Assembly: GCF_042643485.1 (NCBI RefSeq)
Contig: NZ_JBHRSJ010000035.1
Location: 310,001 to 374,000 of the forward strand
Source of the DNA: Azotobacter bryophylli
Lineage (GTDB): Bacteria; Pseudomonadota; Gammaproteobacteria; Pseudomonadales; Pseudomonadaceae
Direction of reading: 5' to 3'
DNA: 64,000 bases
In this document: positions 33,064-41,117 of the stretch, in pieces
How positions within the stretch are numbered: position 1 is the first letter of the stretch
Layout of the letters: the number at the start of each line of letters is the position of its first letter
Translations under genes and position numbers: made by a program
Notes under the pieces: model-generated
Told to the model about the DNA's origin: nothing
The model's input: only the letters and a program-made list of their open reading frames with translations
Databases searched by the model: none

Positions 33064-35442
33064 ATGAAATTTAGTGAACAATGGCTGCGGAGCTGGGTAA
33101 GCCCGCAGGTAACCCGCGACGAGTTGGTCGCTCGTCTGTCCATGGCCGGTCTTGAGGTGGATAGTGTCACGCCTGCAGCCGGTGCTTTCAGCGGTGTGGT
33201 GGTCGGCGAGATCCTTTCCGCCGAGCAGCACCCGGATGCGGACAAACTGCGCGTTTGCCAAGTCAGCAACGGTAGCGAAACCTTTCAGGTGGTTTGCGGC
33301 GCGCCGAATGCTCGCCCGGGGATCAGAATTCCGTTTGCCATGATCGGGGCCGTACTGGGCGAAGACTTCAAGATCAAGAAGGCCAAGCTGCGCGGTGTGG
33401 AGTCCTTCGGTATGCTCTGCTCGGCCTCCGAGCTGCAGATCAGCGATGACAACAGCGGGCTGATGGAGCTGGCGGCAGATGCGCCGGTAGGGCAGGACAT
33501 TCGTGTCTACCTGGGCCTGGATGATGCCAGTATCGAAGTCGACCTGACGCCGAATCGTGGTGATTGTCTTTCTATCGCCGGACTAGCCCGTGAAGTCGGT
33601 GCTCTTTACGGGGCGGAAGTGACGCGTCCGAGCATCGAGGCTGTGGCTGTCGTGCACGATGACGTGCGCCCGGTCGAAGTGCTGGCGCCGAAGGCCTGTC
33701 CGCGCTACCTTGGGCGTGTGTTGCGCAACGTCGACTTGTCCCGGCCGACTCCGCTGTGGATGGTCGAGCGCCTGCGCCGCTCCGACATTCGCTCTATCGA
33801 TCCGGCAGTCGATGTCACCAATTACGTGATGCTTGAGCTGGGTCAGCCGATGCACGCCTTCGATCTCGCCGAGATCAATGGCGGAATTCGGGTGCGCATG
33901 GCTGAGGAAGGAGAGGAACTGGTTCTGCTCGACGGCCAGGAGGTCAGCCTGCGCGCCGATACCCTGGTGATCGCCGATCATCAGCGCGTGCTGGCTATCG
34001 CCGGCGTGATGGGGGGGGGGCACAGCGGAGTGGGTGGCAAGACCCGAGACTTGTTCTTGGAGAGTGCTTTCTTCGACACTATCGCTATTGCCGGTAAAGC
34101 GCGTTCTTATGGACTGCATACCGATGCCTCGCACCGCTACGAACGTGGCGTCGATTGGCAGCTGGCTCGCCAGGCCATGGAGCGCGCTACCGCATTGTTG
34201 CTGGAGATCGTCGGCGGTGAGCCGGGGCCGATAGTCGAGGTGGTCGATCCGGCAAGCCTCCCGCAGACGGCGCCGATTGTTCTGCGTGCCGAGCGCATCA
34301 GCCAGATGCTCGGTCTGCAGATGGAATCGGAGCAGGTCGAGCGCCTGCTTCCGGCGCTGGGACTGAAAGCCACCAAGACCATGGTCGGTCAATGGCAGGT
34401 CGAAGTACCCAGCCATCGCTTCGATATCAGTCTTGAAGTCGACCTGATTGAAGAGCTTGCTCGTCTGCACGGCTATAACAACCTGCCCGTACGTTACCCG
34501 CAGGCACGCCTGGCGCCGCAGGCTAATACCGAGGCCCGAGCCGAATTGCCGGCACTACGTCGCTTGCTGGTCGCTCGTGGTTATCAGGAAGCGATCACCT
34601 ACAGCTTCATCGATCCCAAGTGGTTCGAGCTGTTCGCCCCAGGCATGCAGCCCCTGACCTTGGCTAATCCGATCTCGATGGATATGGCGGCGATGCGTCC
34701 TTCGCTCTGGCCTGGGTTGGTTAAGGCGCTGCAGTACAACCTGAATCGGCAGCAGAGCCGCGTGCGGCTCTTCGAAAGCGGCCTGCGCTTCGTCGGTCAA
34801 CTGGGCGATCTCAAGCAAGAGTCGATGCTGGCGGGTGTCGCCACTGGTAGTCGTCTGCCAGAGGGTTGGAACCAAGGTCGCGAAACGGTCGATTTCTACG
34901 ATATCAAGGCCGATGTGGAGGCCTTGCTCGGTGCTTCCGGTGCGCCAGACGAGTTTTCCTTCGTTGCCGGTGAGCACCCGGCGTTGCATCCGGGGCAGAC
35001 CGCGCGTATCGAGCGGGCTGGAAGGCTAGTAGGCTTCCTTGGGGCTCTGCATCCTGAGCTGGGCAAGACGCTGGGTCTGGAGCAGCCGATCTATTTGTTC
35101 GAACTACTACTCACAGAGGTCGTCGAAGGGTGTCTGCCGAAATTCCAGGAGCTCTCCCGTTTCCCGGAGGTGCGTCGCGATCTGGCGCTGATAGTCGAAC
35201 GCGATACCCCGGCAGAGATGATTCTGCAGGCGATCCGGGAGACTGCCGGTGAATACCTGACCGATGTCACGCTCTTCGATGTCTACTGTGGTAAAGGCAT
35301 TGATCCGCAACGAAAAAGTCTTGCGGTTGGCTTGACCTGGCAACACCCATCGCGCACTCTTAATGATGAAGAGGTGAATGCCACAACCCAGAATATCCTC
35401 GCCTCGCTGGAAGAAAGGTTCAATGCCACGTTAAGGAAATAG
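33064..35442 (+). CDS. pheT: phenylalanyl-tRNA synthetase beta subunit
   Basis: 792 residues from ATG 33064 (AGGAGAGA upstream), the family length. The order is N-terminal B1/tRNA-binding OB domain (about 39-148), B3/B4 editing domain, B5 DNA-binding-like domain, catalytic-like core, and the C-terminal anticodon-binding FDX-ACB domain (from about 700). In the B3/B4 region the conserved MGGEHSGV-type motif reads MGGGHSGV, encoded across a run of ten G (34011-34020). This is a Glu-to-Gly change or a homopolymer base error. Otherwise the gene looks intact. Confidence 0.97.
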   Translation: MKFSEQWLRSWVSPQVTRDELVARLSMAGLEVDSVTPAAGAFSGVVVGEILSAEQHPDADKLRVCQVSNGSETFQVVCGAPNARPGIRIPFAMIGAVLGEDFKIKKAKLRGVESFGMLCSASELQISDDNSGLMELAADAPVGQDIRVYLGLDDASIEVDLTPNRGDCLSIAGLAREVGALYGAEVTRPSIEAVAVVHDDVRPVEVLAPKACPRYLGRVLRNVDLSRPTPLWMVERLRRSDIRSIDPAVDVTNYVMLELGQPMHAFDLAEINGGIRVRMAEEGEELVLLDGQEVSLRADTLVIADHQRVLAIAGVMGGGHSGVGGKTRDLFLESAFFDTIAIAGKARSYGLHTDASHRYERGVDWQLARQAMERATALLLEIVGGEPGPIVEVVDPASLPQTAPIVLRAERISQMLGLQMESEQVERLLPALGLKATKTMVGQWQVEVPSHRFDISLEVDLIEELARLHGYNNLPVRYPQARLAPQANTEARAELPALRRLLVARGYQEAITYSFIDPKWFELFAPGMQPLTLANPISMDMAAMRPSLWPGLVKALQYNLNRQQSRVRLFESGLRFVGQLGDLKQESMLAGVATGSRLPEGWNQGRETVDFYDIKADVEALLGASGAPDEFSFVAGEHPALHPGQTARIERAGRLVGFLGALHPELGKTLGLEQPIYLFELLLTEVVEGCLPKFQELSRFPEVRRDLALIVERDTPAEMILQAIRETAGEYLTDVTLFDVYCGKGIDPQRKSLAVGLTWQHPSRTLNDEEVNATTQNILASLEERFNATLRK
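34011..34020 (+). repeat. G10 homopolymer inside pheT
   Basis: Ten consecutive G follow AT of an ATG, coding MGGG where the family has MGGE. Such tracts slip in replication and are a common place for sequencing error. Confidence 0.9.
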
Positions 35443-35445
35443 CGT

Positions 35446-35748
35446 ATGGGGGCTCTGACGAAAGCTGAGATGGCTGAGCGTCTCTATGATGAGCTTGGCC
35501 TGAATAAGCGGGAAGCCAAGGAATTGGTCGAGTTGTTCTTCGAGGAGATCCGGCAGGCTCTGGAGCATAACGAGCAGGTCAAGTTGTCCGGTTTCGGCAA
35601 TTTCGATCTGCGTAACAAGCGCCAGCGCCCCGGCCGCAATCCCAAGACAGGAGAGGAGATCCCGATTACGGCTCGTCGCGTGGTCACCTTTCGTCCAGGG
35701 CAGAAACTGAAAGCCAGGGTTGAAGCCTATGCTGGAACCAAGTCATAA
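35446..35748 (+). CDS. ihfA: integration host factor alpha subunit
   Basis: 100 residues, family length. DNA-bending DNABII protein; with IhfB it shapes promoters, origins and phage att sites. Diagnostic stretches are LTKAEMAERLYDELGLNKREAKELVE, LSGFGNFDLRNKRQRPGRNPKTGE and RVVTFRPGQKLK, with the intercalating Pro in the RPGRNP arm. It starts 3 bases after pheT, and its 3' end overlaps the MerR-like gene by 20 bases. Confidence 0.98.
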   Translation: MGALTKAEMAERLYDELGLNKREAKELVELFFEEIRQALEHNEQVKLSGFGNFDLRNKRQRPGRNPKTGEEIPITARRVVTFRPGQKLKARVEAYAGTKS

Positions 35749-36085
35749 CGACGAGTTGCCGCCGATCCCAGGTAAGCGCTACTTCACCATTGGAGAAGTG
35801 AGCGATCTCTGCGCTGTGAAGCCCCATGTCCTACGCTACTGGGAGCAGGAATTCCCACAGCTGAACCCCATAAAGCGCCGGGGCAACCGGCGCTACTACC
35901 AGCGTCAGGATGTTCTGATGATTCGGCAGATCCGAGCGCTCCTGTATGAGCAGGGCTTTACCATTGGTGGCGCCCGTTTGCGCCTCACCAGTGACGAAGC
36001 CAAGGATGACAGTACTCAATACAAGCAATTGATCCGTCAGATGATTGCTGAGCTTGAGGATGTTTTGCTGGTATTGCGCAAATAG
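35729..36085 (+). CDS. MerR-family transcriptional regulator (ihfA-linked)
   Basis: 118 residues; ATG 35729 chosen over TTG 35720 because the product then begins MLEPSHNDELPPIPGKRYF as in Pseudomonas homologues. It has an N-terminal MerR helix-turn-helix and wing (TIGEVSDLCAVKPHVLRYWEQEFPQL, RRYYQRQDVLMI), then a short dimerising helix (YKQLIRQMIAELEDVLLVL). No metal-binding cysteines. It follows ihfA in the same transcript, and the target is unknown. Confidence 0.92.
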   Translation: MLEPSHNDELPPIPGKRYFTIGEVSDLCAVKPHVLRYWEQEFPQLNPIKRRGNRRYYQRQDVLMIRQIRALLYEQGFTIGGARLRLTSDEAKDDSTQYKQLIRQMIAELEDVLLVLRK

Positions 36086-36165
36086 CCGGCTGGTAAAAAA
36101 AGCTTCCAATTTTCAGCAAGTTAGTATATAGTTCATCTCGCTTCCGGTGACACGGGGCGAAATAG

Positions 36166-36243
<78 letters not shown>

Positions 36244-36254
36244 AAATTCTCCAG

Positions 36255-36289
36255 AAAATCCAAGCACTTACGGGTGTTTGGATTTTTTT
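36255..36289 (+). terminator. terminator between tRNA-Pro and integrase
   Basis: A 13-bp stem (36255-36267 with 36274-36286, one G-U pair) with loop TTACGG; its 3' side runs into TTTTTTT. It also reads A-rich on the other strand, so it may stop integrase transcripts too. It may lie inside or just beyond attL. Confidence 0.8.
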
Positions 36290-36333
36290 ATGCCCGCACG
36301 TTGCGCAATATGGGCGCAAAAACGGCGCAAAAC

Positions 36334-37443
36334 TCATCCAGAAATTTCGCTGATATCCAGATCGGGAACCGCCTCTGACCAGACCACTTCGGCATGGTCA
36401 CGCTGGTAGTTCTTCGTCATCTCCTCGCTGGCATGGCCGGCAATTCTCTGACCGTCTTTACCGGCCCGCTTGTACAGGTGTAGGGATAGGGCGCGAATCT
36501 CATGAAAGCCCGGCATCTCCTCGTCCTTCAGCCCCTTGTATGGGTTTGCCTCATCTCTGGCCGCCTTGAATGCGCGGGTGAGGAAGCGCTCCTCGATCTT
36601 CGTCCAGTGGTCTTTGCCCTGGGCTTGCTTCTGCTTCAACCGTTCCGGCTTGCGGTGGATCAGGTAGGGCGATAGCACCTCATCCCGACAGCGAGCCAGC
36701 ACAGCGGCGAGCTGGGGCGTCACTTCGAACTTCAGCCACCCGGCATCGCTTGCCCGCTCGGTCTTGCTCTGTACCACGTACAGATAGCCGTCGCGCACGT
36801 CCTCGAACTTCATGTTGATGATGTCACCGCGGCGCTGGGCGGTGATAAGGGCCAGGTCGATGGCATTCTGTAGCCAGCGAGGGGCCCTGGCCCGGATTGC
36901 CTTCAGACCTTCGACCGTATGGCGCTTGCGTTGCTTCTTCTCGATCTTCGGAATGGTGCTGGCGGCTGGGTTGTCCGGGCATAGGCCTTTCGCTGCTGCA
37001 TGGGTGAACACGTCGACCAGCATGGCGCGGGCCTGATTCGATGCCCGTGGCGTGAGACCGTCGAGAAACTCTGCAACCATGCGTATGGTGATCTGATCGA
37101 TCGGCTTGGCTCCGAGCGCTGCGCGAGCCTGTTTCGCGCGAACCTGGAACAGATCCATGGTTGCCTTAGCCAACTCGCGGGGCGGCAATACCTCGCGCTC
37201 GTAGTAGTCGAGAAAGGCATCGAGCGTGTCTGTTGATCCGAGCACACTGGCCACCAGATCAGCTCCCTGCATCAGCATACTATTGAGCTGCTTGGCCGCC
37301 TGGATGGCCTTCTGCCGATCCGTACCCATCGGGTGCCAGGTACCGGTGTCGGGTCGGCGATAGCGAAAGGAGCCGCGCCGGGTGTCCTCGTAGAGGTTTG
37401 GTGGCAGCCCCTTGTATTTCGACATCCGAGGGCGCGGTGACAT
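36334..37443 (-). CDS. int: tyrosine-type phage integrase
   Basis: 369 residues; ATG 37443 behind GAGGAG. Site-specific recombinase for integration at tRNA-Pro. An N-terminal arm-binding domain (about 1-65), a SAM-like core-binding domain (70-155) and a catalytic domain with Arg204 (TAQRRGD), Lys227, His314-x-x-Arg317, His337 (GHAS) and nucleophile Tyr346 (NYQRDH): the full set is present. It is the last gene of the leftward operon and overlaps the excisionase gene by one base (TAATG). Confidence 0.95.
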   Translation of the reverse strand: MSPRPRMSKYKGLPPNLYEDTRRGSFRYRRPDTGTWHPMGTDRQKAIQAAKQLNSMLMQGADLVASVLGSTDTLDAFLDYYEREVLPPRELAKATMDLFQVRAKQARAALGAKPIDQITIRMVAEFLDGLTPRASNQARAMLVDVFTHAAAKGLCPDNPAASTIPKIEKKQRKRHTVEGLKAIRARAPRWLQNAIDLALITAQRRGDIINMKFEDVRDGYLYVVQSKTERASDAGWLKFEVTPQLAAVLARCRDEVLSPYLIHRKPERLKQKQAQGKDHWTKIEERFLTRAFKAARDEANPYKGLKDEEMPGFHEIRALSLHLYKRAGKDGQRIAGHASEEMTKNYQRDHAEVVWSEAVPDLDISEISG

Positions 37444-37655
37444 TAACGTGCTCCTCGCAGCACGGCATCCACTAGGTCGTTACCGGTGTGGCGTGAATAG
37501 GCCGCCCAGTCCACATACCAGAGCTTGCCGATCTGCTGACCTGGCAGTTTGTCGTTCCGCAGCTGCTGACGGATCGCCTGGGCGCACATGGGCGTCCCGT
37601 TCTCACCCCAGCAGCGGCGCTGAAACTCGCTGATCTTGATGAGTTCCCTTTTCAT
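37443..37655 (-). CDS. excisionase-like protein
   Basis: 70 residues, basic, just upstream of and overlapping int. The start MKRELIKISEFQRRCW and the segment IRQQLRNDKLPGQQIGKLWYVDWAAY have the winged-helix pattern of MerR-like excisionases (short recognition helix, then W-Y/VD beta wing). It should bind att DNA and direct the integrase to excise. Assignment rests on size, pattern and position. Confidence 0.75.
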   Translation of the reverse strand: MKRELIKISEFQRRCWGENGTPMCAQAIRQQLRNDKLPGQQIGKLWYVDWAAYSRHTGNDLVDAVLRGAR

Positions 37656-38140
37656 GAACAGTAGTCCTCCTCACCGCTCATGCTTGGCAGTGGTGCGAGA
37701 GGCATTGATTGGGAGAGCTGCTCGGCGGCCTGCACCACGGAAATCGAGCTCATTGGCAATATCTCCCCGTTCCGGTCTTGGTCTGGATTGCAAACAGGCG
37801 ATAGCCGGGCTTTGCGGGTGTTCGTGTGAGACTTGCGTGCTGGGAAGGCCTTTCCTTCCCAGCGACCTGCTGGCCCTCTGATTTCTGCTTGAGGCTGGTA
37901 AGCCCGCTGGCGCTTTCCGTCGAAATGCTCCTGGCACGCCTGGAACAGCTCGACCTCGTCGCCGATACCCATTAAGGCCTGTCCGGTGGTTGAGCCGATC
38001 TGCACCCTGCCGTCCTTAACCTTGCCATGCTGACTTGTCCGGTAAAGGTAGTAGCGACGGCCTCCGCGGCTGCCGTCGCTGGCCTCGTTGAGATAGAACG
38101 CGACGTCGCCTTGGCGAACCCGGAGAGCTGACTTAGCCAT
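37652..38140 (-). CDS. hypothetical prophage protein, 162 aa
   Basis: The product overlaps both neighbours by 4 to 8 bases, so it is translated in a chain. Residues 1-60 form a compact beta-rich part (DVAFYLNEASDGSRGGRRYYLYRT, RVQIGSTTGQALMGIGDE); the rest is basic and then acidic, ending EEDYCS. No domain is recognised. Its place in the int-xis operon suggests an early, perhaps host-takeover, function. Confidence 0.7.
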   Translation of the reverse strand: MAKSALRVRQGDVAFYLNEASDGSRGGRRYYLYRTSQHGKVKDGRVQIGSTTGQALMGIGDEVELFQACQEHFDGKRQRAYQPQAEIRGPAGRWEGKAFPARKSHTNTRKARLSPVCNPDQDRNGEILPMSSISVVQAAEQLSQSMPLAPLPSMSGEEDYCS

Positions 38141-38825
38141 TTGGCTGCTCCTTCCCAGGGTGATCTAGCAGGTTGTCGACGATAGTCTCGTCGTGCAGTG
38201 TCTGCGCTGGCCGCGTGGTGAAGACCTGGCCGTTGCCGTCCACCATCCTGATCGGCTTCCCGTAGAGTGGGCCGTTCGGCGCGAATGGATCTGGCATGAG
38301 CTCTGGGTGCTCTAGCGAGAAAGAAACCATCAGCTCGAGCACGCAGTGGAAAAGCGGCCCCTCCTTCACGGGCGATTGGCGCTTTGCGTTCTTGTGGGTG
38401 GCGCTGTCCTCTAGCCCAGCGACAAACGCGATGTAGTCGAGCGCGCGGCCTTTTTTAGCCTCCGTGAGCCCTCTTCGGTGCACTGGGTTGACGGCCAGAG
38501 CATCGCAGATCCCGCTGACGCCGATTTTTTTCTCGATGTCGGTGCTGGTGCTCATCAGCCACTCACCGATGACTAAACGCGCCTGCTGGCGCAATGCGCA
38601 CTGATTTCTGTAGTCCTGCTCCAGCTTGTCGATCTTTGACTTCGTGAATGGCAGCCCCTTCTTGAGGTCACGTATGAGGCGCGATAGCAGCAGCCCATCG
38701 ATCTCATCAATAAGGTCGTACTGGCGGGCTAGCCTGCGCGATATCAGGAGCTTGGCTCGGGGCGAAAGCTCAGGTTGGCGCCAGATCCTGACCATCTTCC
38801 GGAAGTACTCAGGCTTTATCAGCAC
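38133..38825 (-). CDS. hypothetical prophage protein, 230 aa
   Basis: GTG 38825 is preferred: GGAGG lies 9 bases upstream, and the frame further upstream lies within the next gene in another phase. The protein is largely helical and charged (LSPRAKLLISRRLARQYDLIDEIDGLLLSRLIRDLKKG at 20-57). An acidic/aromatic C-terminal half carries ELMPDPFAPNGPLYG and ends near DNLLDHPGKEQ. I recognise no family. It overlaps the upstream 70-aa gene by 17 bases and the downstream gene by 8. Confidence 0.7.
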   Translation of the reverse strand: MLIKPEYFRKMVRIWRQPELSPRAKLLISRRLARQYDLIDEIDGLLLSRLIRDLKKGLPFTKSKIDKLEQDYRNQCALRQQARLVIGEWLMSTSTDIEKKIGVSGICDALAVNPVHRRGLTEAKKGRALDYIAFVAGLEDSATHKNAKRQSPVKEGPLFHCVLELMVSFSLEHPELMPDPFAPNGPLYGKPIRMVDGNGQVFTTRPAQTLHDETIVDNLLDHPGKEQPNG

Positions 38826-39021
38826 GGAAGCCGTCCTCCACCACCTTGATGCGCAGATCCAGGCCGCAGGCCTTGGCCAGCGGCACCAACTGCTCGATGG
38901 TGCTTTCCCCGTTCTGCAGAGCGAGCCCCAGCTGTACCAGGCGATCACCCAGGGCGGCGAAGGGGCTGGCGCTGGCCGGCGCGGGAGAGCGGTGCGCCGG
39001 AGCGTATGCGGTCGTGGTCAT
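38809..39021 (-). CDS. hypothetical prophage protein, 70 aa
   Basis: ATG 39021 overlaps the stop of the preceding gene (ATGA). An Ala/Pro-rich N-terminus is followed by FAALGDRLVQLGLALQNGESTIEQLVPLAKACGLDLRIKVVED, a helix plus a beta strand. Short phage early proteins of this type are common; function unknown. Confidence 0.65.
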   Translation of the reverse strand: MTTTAYAPAHRSPAPASASPFAALGDRLVQLGLALQNGESTIEQLVPLAKACGLDLRIKVVEDGFRADKA

Positions 39022-39239
39022 AGGATGAACCTCGGGTGTGGGAGCGGCTGGCCGGTGGCTATCGGTGTCTTCTGCTTTGGGCACGTGACCACCCAGGTGT
39101 TGCCGCTCATTTCGATTACAGGCTTCGCCAGGCGCTTGGCTTCATCGCGTTGGTAAAACGCCACCTGTGCGATGGAGAAGCTCGCCACGGCGGCGATACC
39201 CAGGAGCCAGTGGCAGAACCAGTGCTGTCGGCTGCTCAC
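39018..39239 (-). CDS. small membrane-anchored prophage protein, 73 aa
   Basis: One hydrophobic segment (HWFCHWLLGIAAVASFSIAQVAF, about 6-28) is followed by a basic, then polar C-terminal half with NTWVVTCPKQ. Starts overlap on both sides (ATGA-type). Probably inner-membrane, with the C-terminus possibly in the periplasm. Unknown function. Confidence 0.65.
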   Translation of the reverse strand: MSSRQHWFCHWLLGIAAVASFSIAQVAFYQRDEAKRLAKPVIEMSGNTWVVTCPKQKTPIATGQPLPHPRFIL

Positions 39240-39859
39240 CCTTCACCTCCTGGCGTCATCGCTTCGCCTTCTCCATCAACAGGCGAGCCACCGCAGAAGC
39301 TGCAGGGCTTGAGCGCTACCGGATCGGGGACATGCTCACGCAGACTGGCGGCCACTCGCTCGATCTGCGCCAAGTGCTCGGCTTCATCGGGGAGTTGAGT
39401 GGCTGGCCTCTCGCCTGCCAGGCTGGCGGTTCCCGTAATCACGTCAAAGATCGAGCGAGTGCTGGACTTGCCTTGCTGCGCCACGATTTCAGAGTGTTCG
39501 GAATCGTGGCGCAGCTCACCGGGTTGCATCGCAGTGCGCCAGATGCCCGCCAGCTCCTCGATCTTGCCCAGCGTTTCCGCCGCGCGTACCGGCGATCCGG
39601 CCTGGCCCGCTTGTGCCAGTTCTTCAATCGTGCGAAATGCTTCCCCGGCCTGCTCGATGACGAACTCCAGGCTGTTTGCGCCGTGCTGGTACTCGGCGAC
39701 CAGTTGCAGCAGTCCGGCAGGAGCATCGCCCTCAGCCAGGCCGGCGATCACGGCTCCGCCTCGGCCGATGGCCACCGCCGCGCCGAGTTGCAGAGCAGGA
39801 CGCATGGCCTCGAAGTTCAGGCCTAGGCCGGGCTTCAGTACCACGGTGATCTTTTCCAT
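39236..39859 (-). CDS. hypothetical prophage protein, 207 aa, with Lar-like zinc motif at the C-terminus
   Basis: Residues 1-45 are beta-rich (MEKITVVLKPGLGLNFEAM); 45-170 are helical and acidic; the end reads ALKPCSFCGGSP followed by only about 15 residues. LKPCPFCGG is the opening zinc half-site of the Lar restriction-alleviation family and related phage zinc ribbons. Here the second Cys pair is missing, so this may be a truncated fusion. It sits 2 bases after csrA in the same operon. Confidence 0.65.
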   Translation of the reverse strand: MEKITVVLKPGLGLNFEAMRPALQLGAAVAIGRGGAVIAGLAEGDAPAGLLQLVAEYQHGANSLEFVIEQAGEAFRTIEELAQAGQAGSPVRAAETLGKIEELAGIWRTAMQPGELRHDSEHSEIVAQQGKSSTRSIFDVITGTASLAGERPATQLPDEAEHLAQIERVAASLREHVPDPVALKPCSFCGGSPVDGEGEAMTPGGEG

Positions 39860-39861
39860 GG

Positions 39862-40059
39862 TCAGGTCCTCGCGGCTGCCGGTTGGCGGCTCCGCTCCGA
39901 GCCATGGATGCGCTGGTAGATCTCCTCGCGGTGTACCTCGACGTCTTTGGGCACCTTGATGCCGAGGCGGACTTGGTCGCCTTGGTGGCCGAGCACAACG
40001 ACCTCGATGTCGTCCCCGATAATCAGTTTCTCGCCGACCCTTCTGGTCAAAATCAGCAT
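39862..40059 (-). CDS. csrA: CsrA/RsmA-family RNA-binding regulator (prophage-encoded)
   Basis: 65 residues; ATG 40059 behind AAGGAGATTCAC; the longer upstream frame is not needed. MLILTRRVGEKLIIGDDIEVVVLGHQGDQVRLGIKVPKDV is the CsrA core, and the conserved Arg near residue 44 (VHREEIY) that contacts the GGA of target RNAs is kept. The dimer blocks ribosome-binding sites. It heads the leftward chain ending in int. A phage copy could titrate or mimic host Rsm control, or tune phage leader RNAs; this is inference. Confidence 0.9.
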   Translation of the reverse strand: MLILTRRVGEKLIIGDDIEVVVLGHQGDQVRLGIKVPKDVEVHREEIYQRIHGSERSRQPAAART

Positions 40060-40176
40060 GTGAATCTCCTTTTTTCTGGGCAAGCCAAAGGCCTGCCGAC
40101 GTTCATGGCTTTGCCGAATTGATGGTTGATTAGGTTGTTGCCTGGCTGCGCCCTGGCTATGGGCGCACGCCGCTGA

Positions 40177-40563
40177 TCACGCGGCTATCAAGCCTGTCTC
40201 TCCGCAGCACCGACCGGGCTGGTGCTGTTCCGTCTTGCGCTCCGGCTGGCGGAAGTCGCGGCGTGTTGGGGCGCTGTCGAGGGTTGGGTGGAGGGCGGTC
40301 ACGCCGTTCAGCATCAGCACGCATGCTGGGGTGATGATCTGGCGGCGGAAGGCCTCAAGCACCAGACCGCGAACGGTTTTGGCCCCAAGCTTGAACCGAG
40401 CATCATCAAGTCGCTTTTGCGCCGTTCCAGGAGCAATACCCATCTCGCGGGCAATCTCCTTTGCGCTCAGGTCGCCGGCAGCCAGCAGCGTTGCCACCAG
40501 CTCGCGTGGAGCGAGCCCCATGCCCAAGCGGCCCTTCCAGTTGCCTGCAATGATGGTGTCCAT
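40177..40563 (-). CDS. LuxR-type helix-turn-helix protein (prophage early regulator)
   Basis: 128 residues; ATG 40563 with GAGGT upstream. A LuxR/GerE helix-turn-helix covers about 18-65 (LAPRELVATLLAAGDLSAKEIAREMGIAPGTAQKRLDDARFKLGAKT) with no receiver domain. The C-terminal 50 residues are polar and disordered-looking. It is the first leftward gene from the operator region at 40609-40647, with a 117-base gap to csrA. Position suggests a transcription regulator of the leftward operon. Confidence 0.75.
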   Translation of the reverse strand: MDTIIAGNWKGRLGMGLAPRELVATLLAAGDLSAKEIAREMGIAPGTAQKRLDDARFKLGAKTVRGLVLEAFRRQIITPACVLMLNGVTALHPTLDSAPTRRDFRQPERKTEQHQPGRCCGETGLIAA

Positions 40564-40608
40564 GATTACCTCTTTGCTCTTGGGTTAAGTTTCTCGATAG
40601 CCAGAATA

Positions 40609-40647
40609 TAAGCCTTTGCCTAATCCGTGTAAATAGGCATTGCCTAA
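40609..40647. promoter_or_regulatory. two phage operator sites (OL-like)
   Basis: Sites at 40609-40623 (TAAGCCTTTGCCTAA) and 40633-40647 (ATAGGCATTGCCTAA), centres 24 bp apart, lie before the leftward LuxR-type gene. They match the palindromic element (TTAGGCAWTGCCTAA) found three times in the repressor-cro gap at 48221-48293. Confidence 0.75.
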
Positions 40648-40690
40648 TTATTGCTGGCGATTGGTTTGAAATTCTCATTCAGAGCATTTA

Positions 40691-40706
40691 CTGTATGTTC
40701 ATACAG
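40691..40706 (+). promoter_or_regulatory. LexA (SOS) box before the DUF1654 gene
   Basis: CTGTATGTTCATACAG is a perfect CTG-N10-CAG palindrome-type LexA site, 15 bases before the ATG of the rightward gene at 40722. It sits next to AGGAG, so LexA would block transcription there until DNA damage. Confidence 0.8.
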
Positions 40707-40721
40707 TAAAAGGAGTGGCAC

Positions 40722-41033
40722 ATGGCCAAGCAGAAAACCAAGCAGCAGCCTCAAGAGCTCTCACCGTTCGAGAAATTGGGGCTACGTGTCTCGTCGATGA
40801 TTAACGCGCCGAAGGCGCAGCTTGAGCGTCAGGTGACTATTCACCGGCTGGACACCGATCCGGACGAGGCGTGGGAAGGGATGCTTGAGCTGCTAGCCGA
40901 GACGGATGGCCTGAAAATGACCCGCAACACGGACGGCACGATAACTCTCAGGTGGGATCGGCCGGAGGGCGATGATGCTCAGATGCATGATGCGGAGCTT
41001 GAGTCTGTCGCCGAAGACGAAGCCGCATTCTGA
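40722..41033 (+). CDS. DUF1654 family protein, SOS-controlled
   Basis: 103 residues; AAGGAG upstream. A basic, Gln-rich N-terminus leads to SPFEKLGLRVSSMINAPKAQLERQVTIHRLDTDPDEAWEGMLELLAETDGL, the DUF1654 pattern found in Pseudomonas genomes and prophages, then an acidic tail. The biochemical role is unknown. The LexA box directly upstream predicts induction by DNA damage, which suits a phage function used at induction. It is the only rightward gene in the region besides hicAB. Confidence 0.8.
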   Translation: MAKQKTKQQPQELSPFEKLGLRVSSMINAPKAQLERQVTIHRLDTDPDEAWEGMLELLAETDGLKMTRNTDGTITLRWDRPEGDDAQMHDAELESVAEDEAAF

Positions 41034-41117
41034 TGACATGGAGGTCCGAATCAAGTGGGAGGAAAGGAGGCCTTGCGACAGGAGGATCAAGCTAATCGCT
41101 TTGGTGTGTATTATGTG

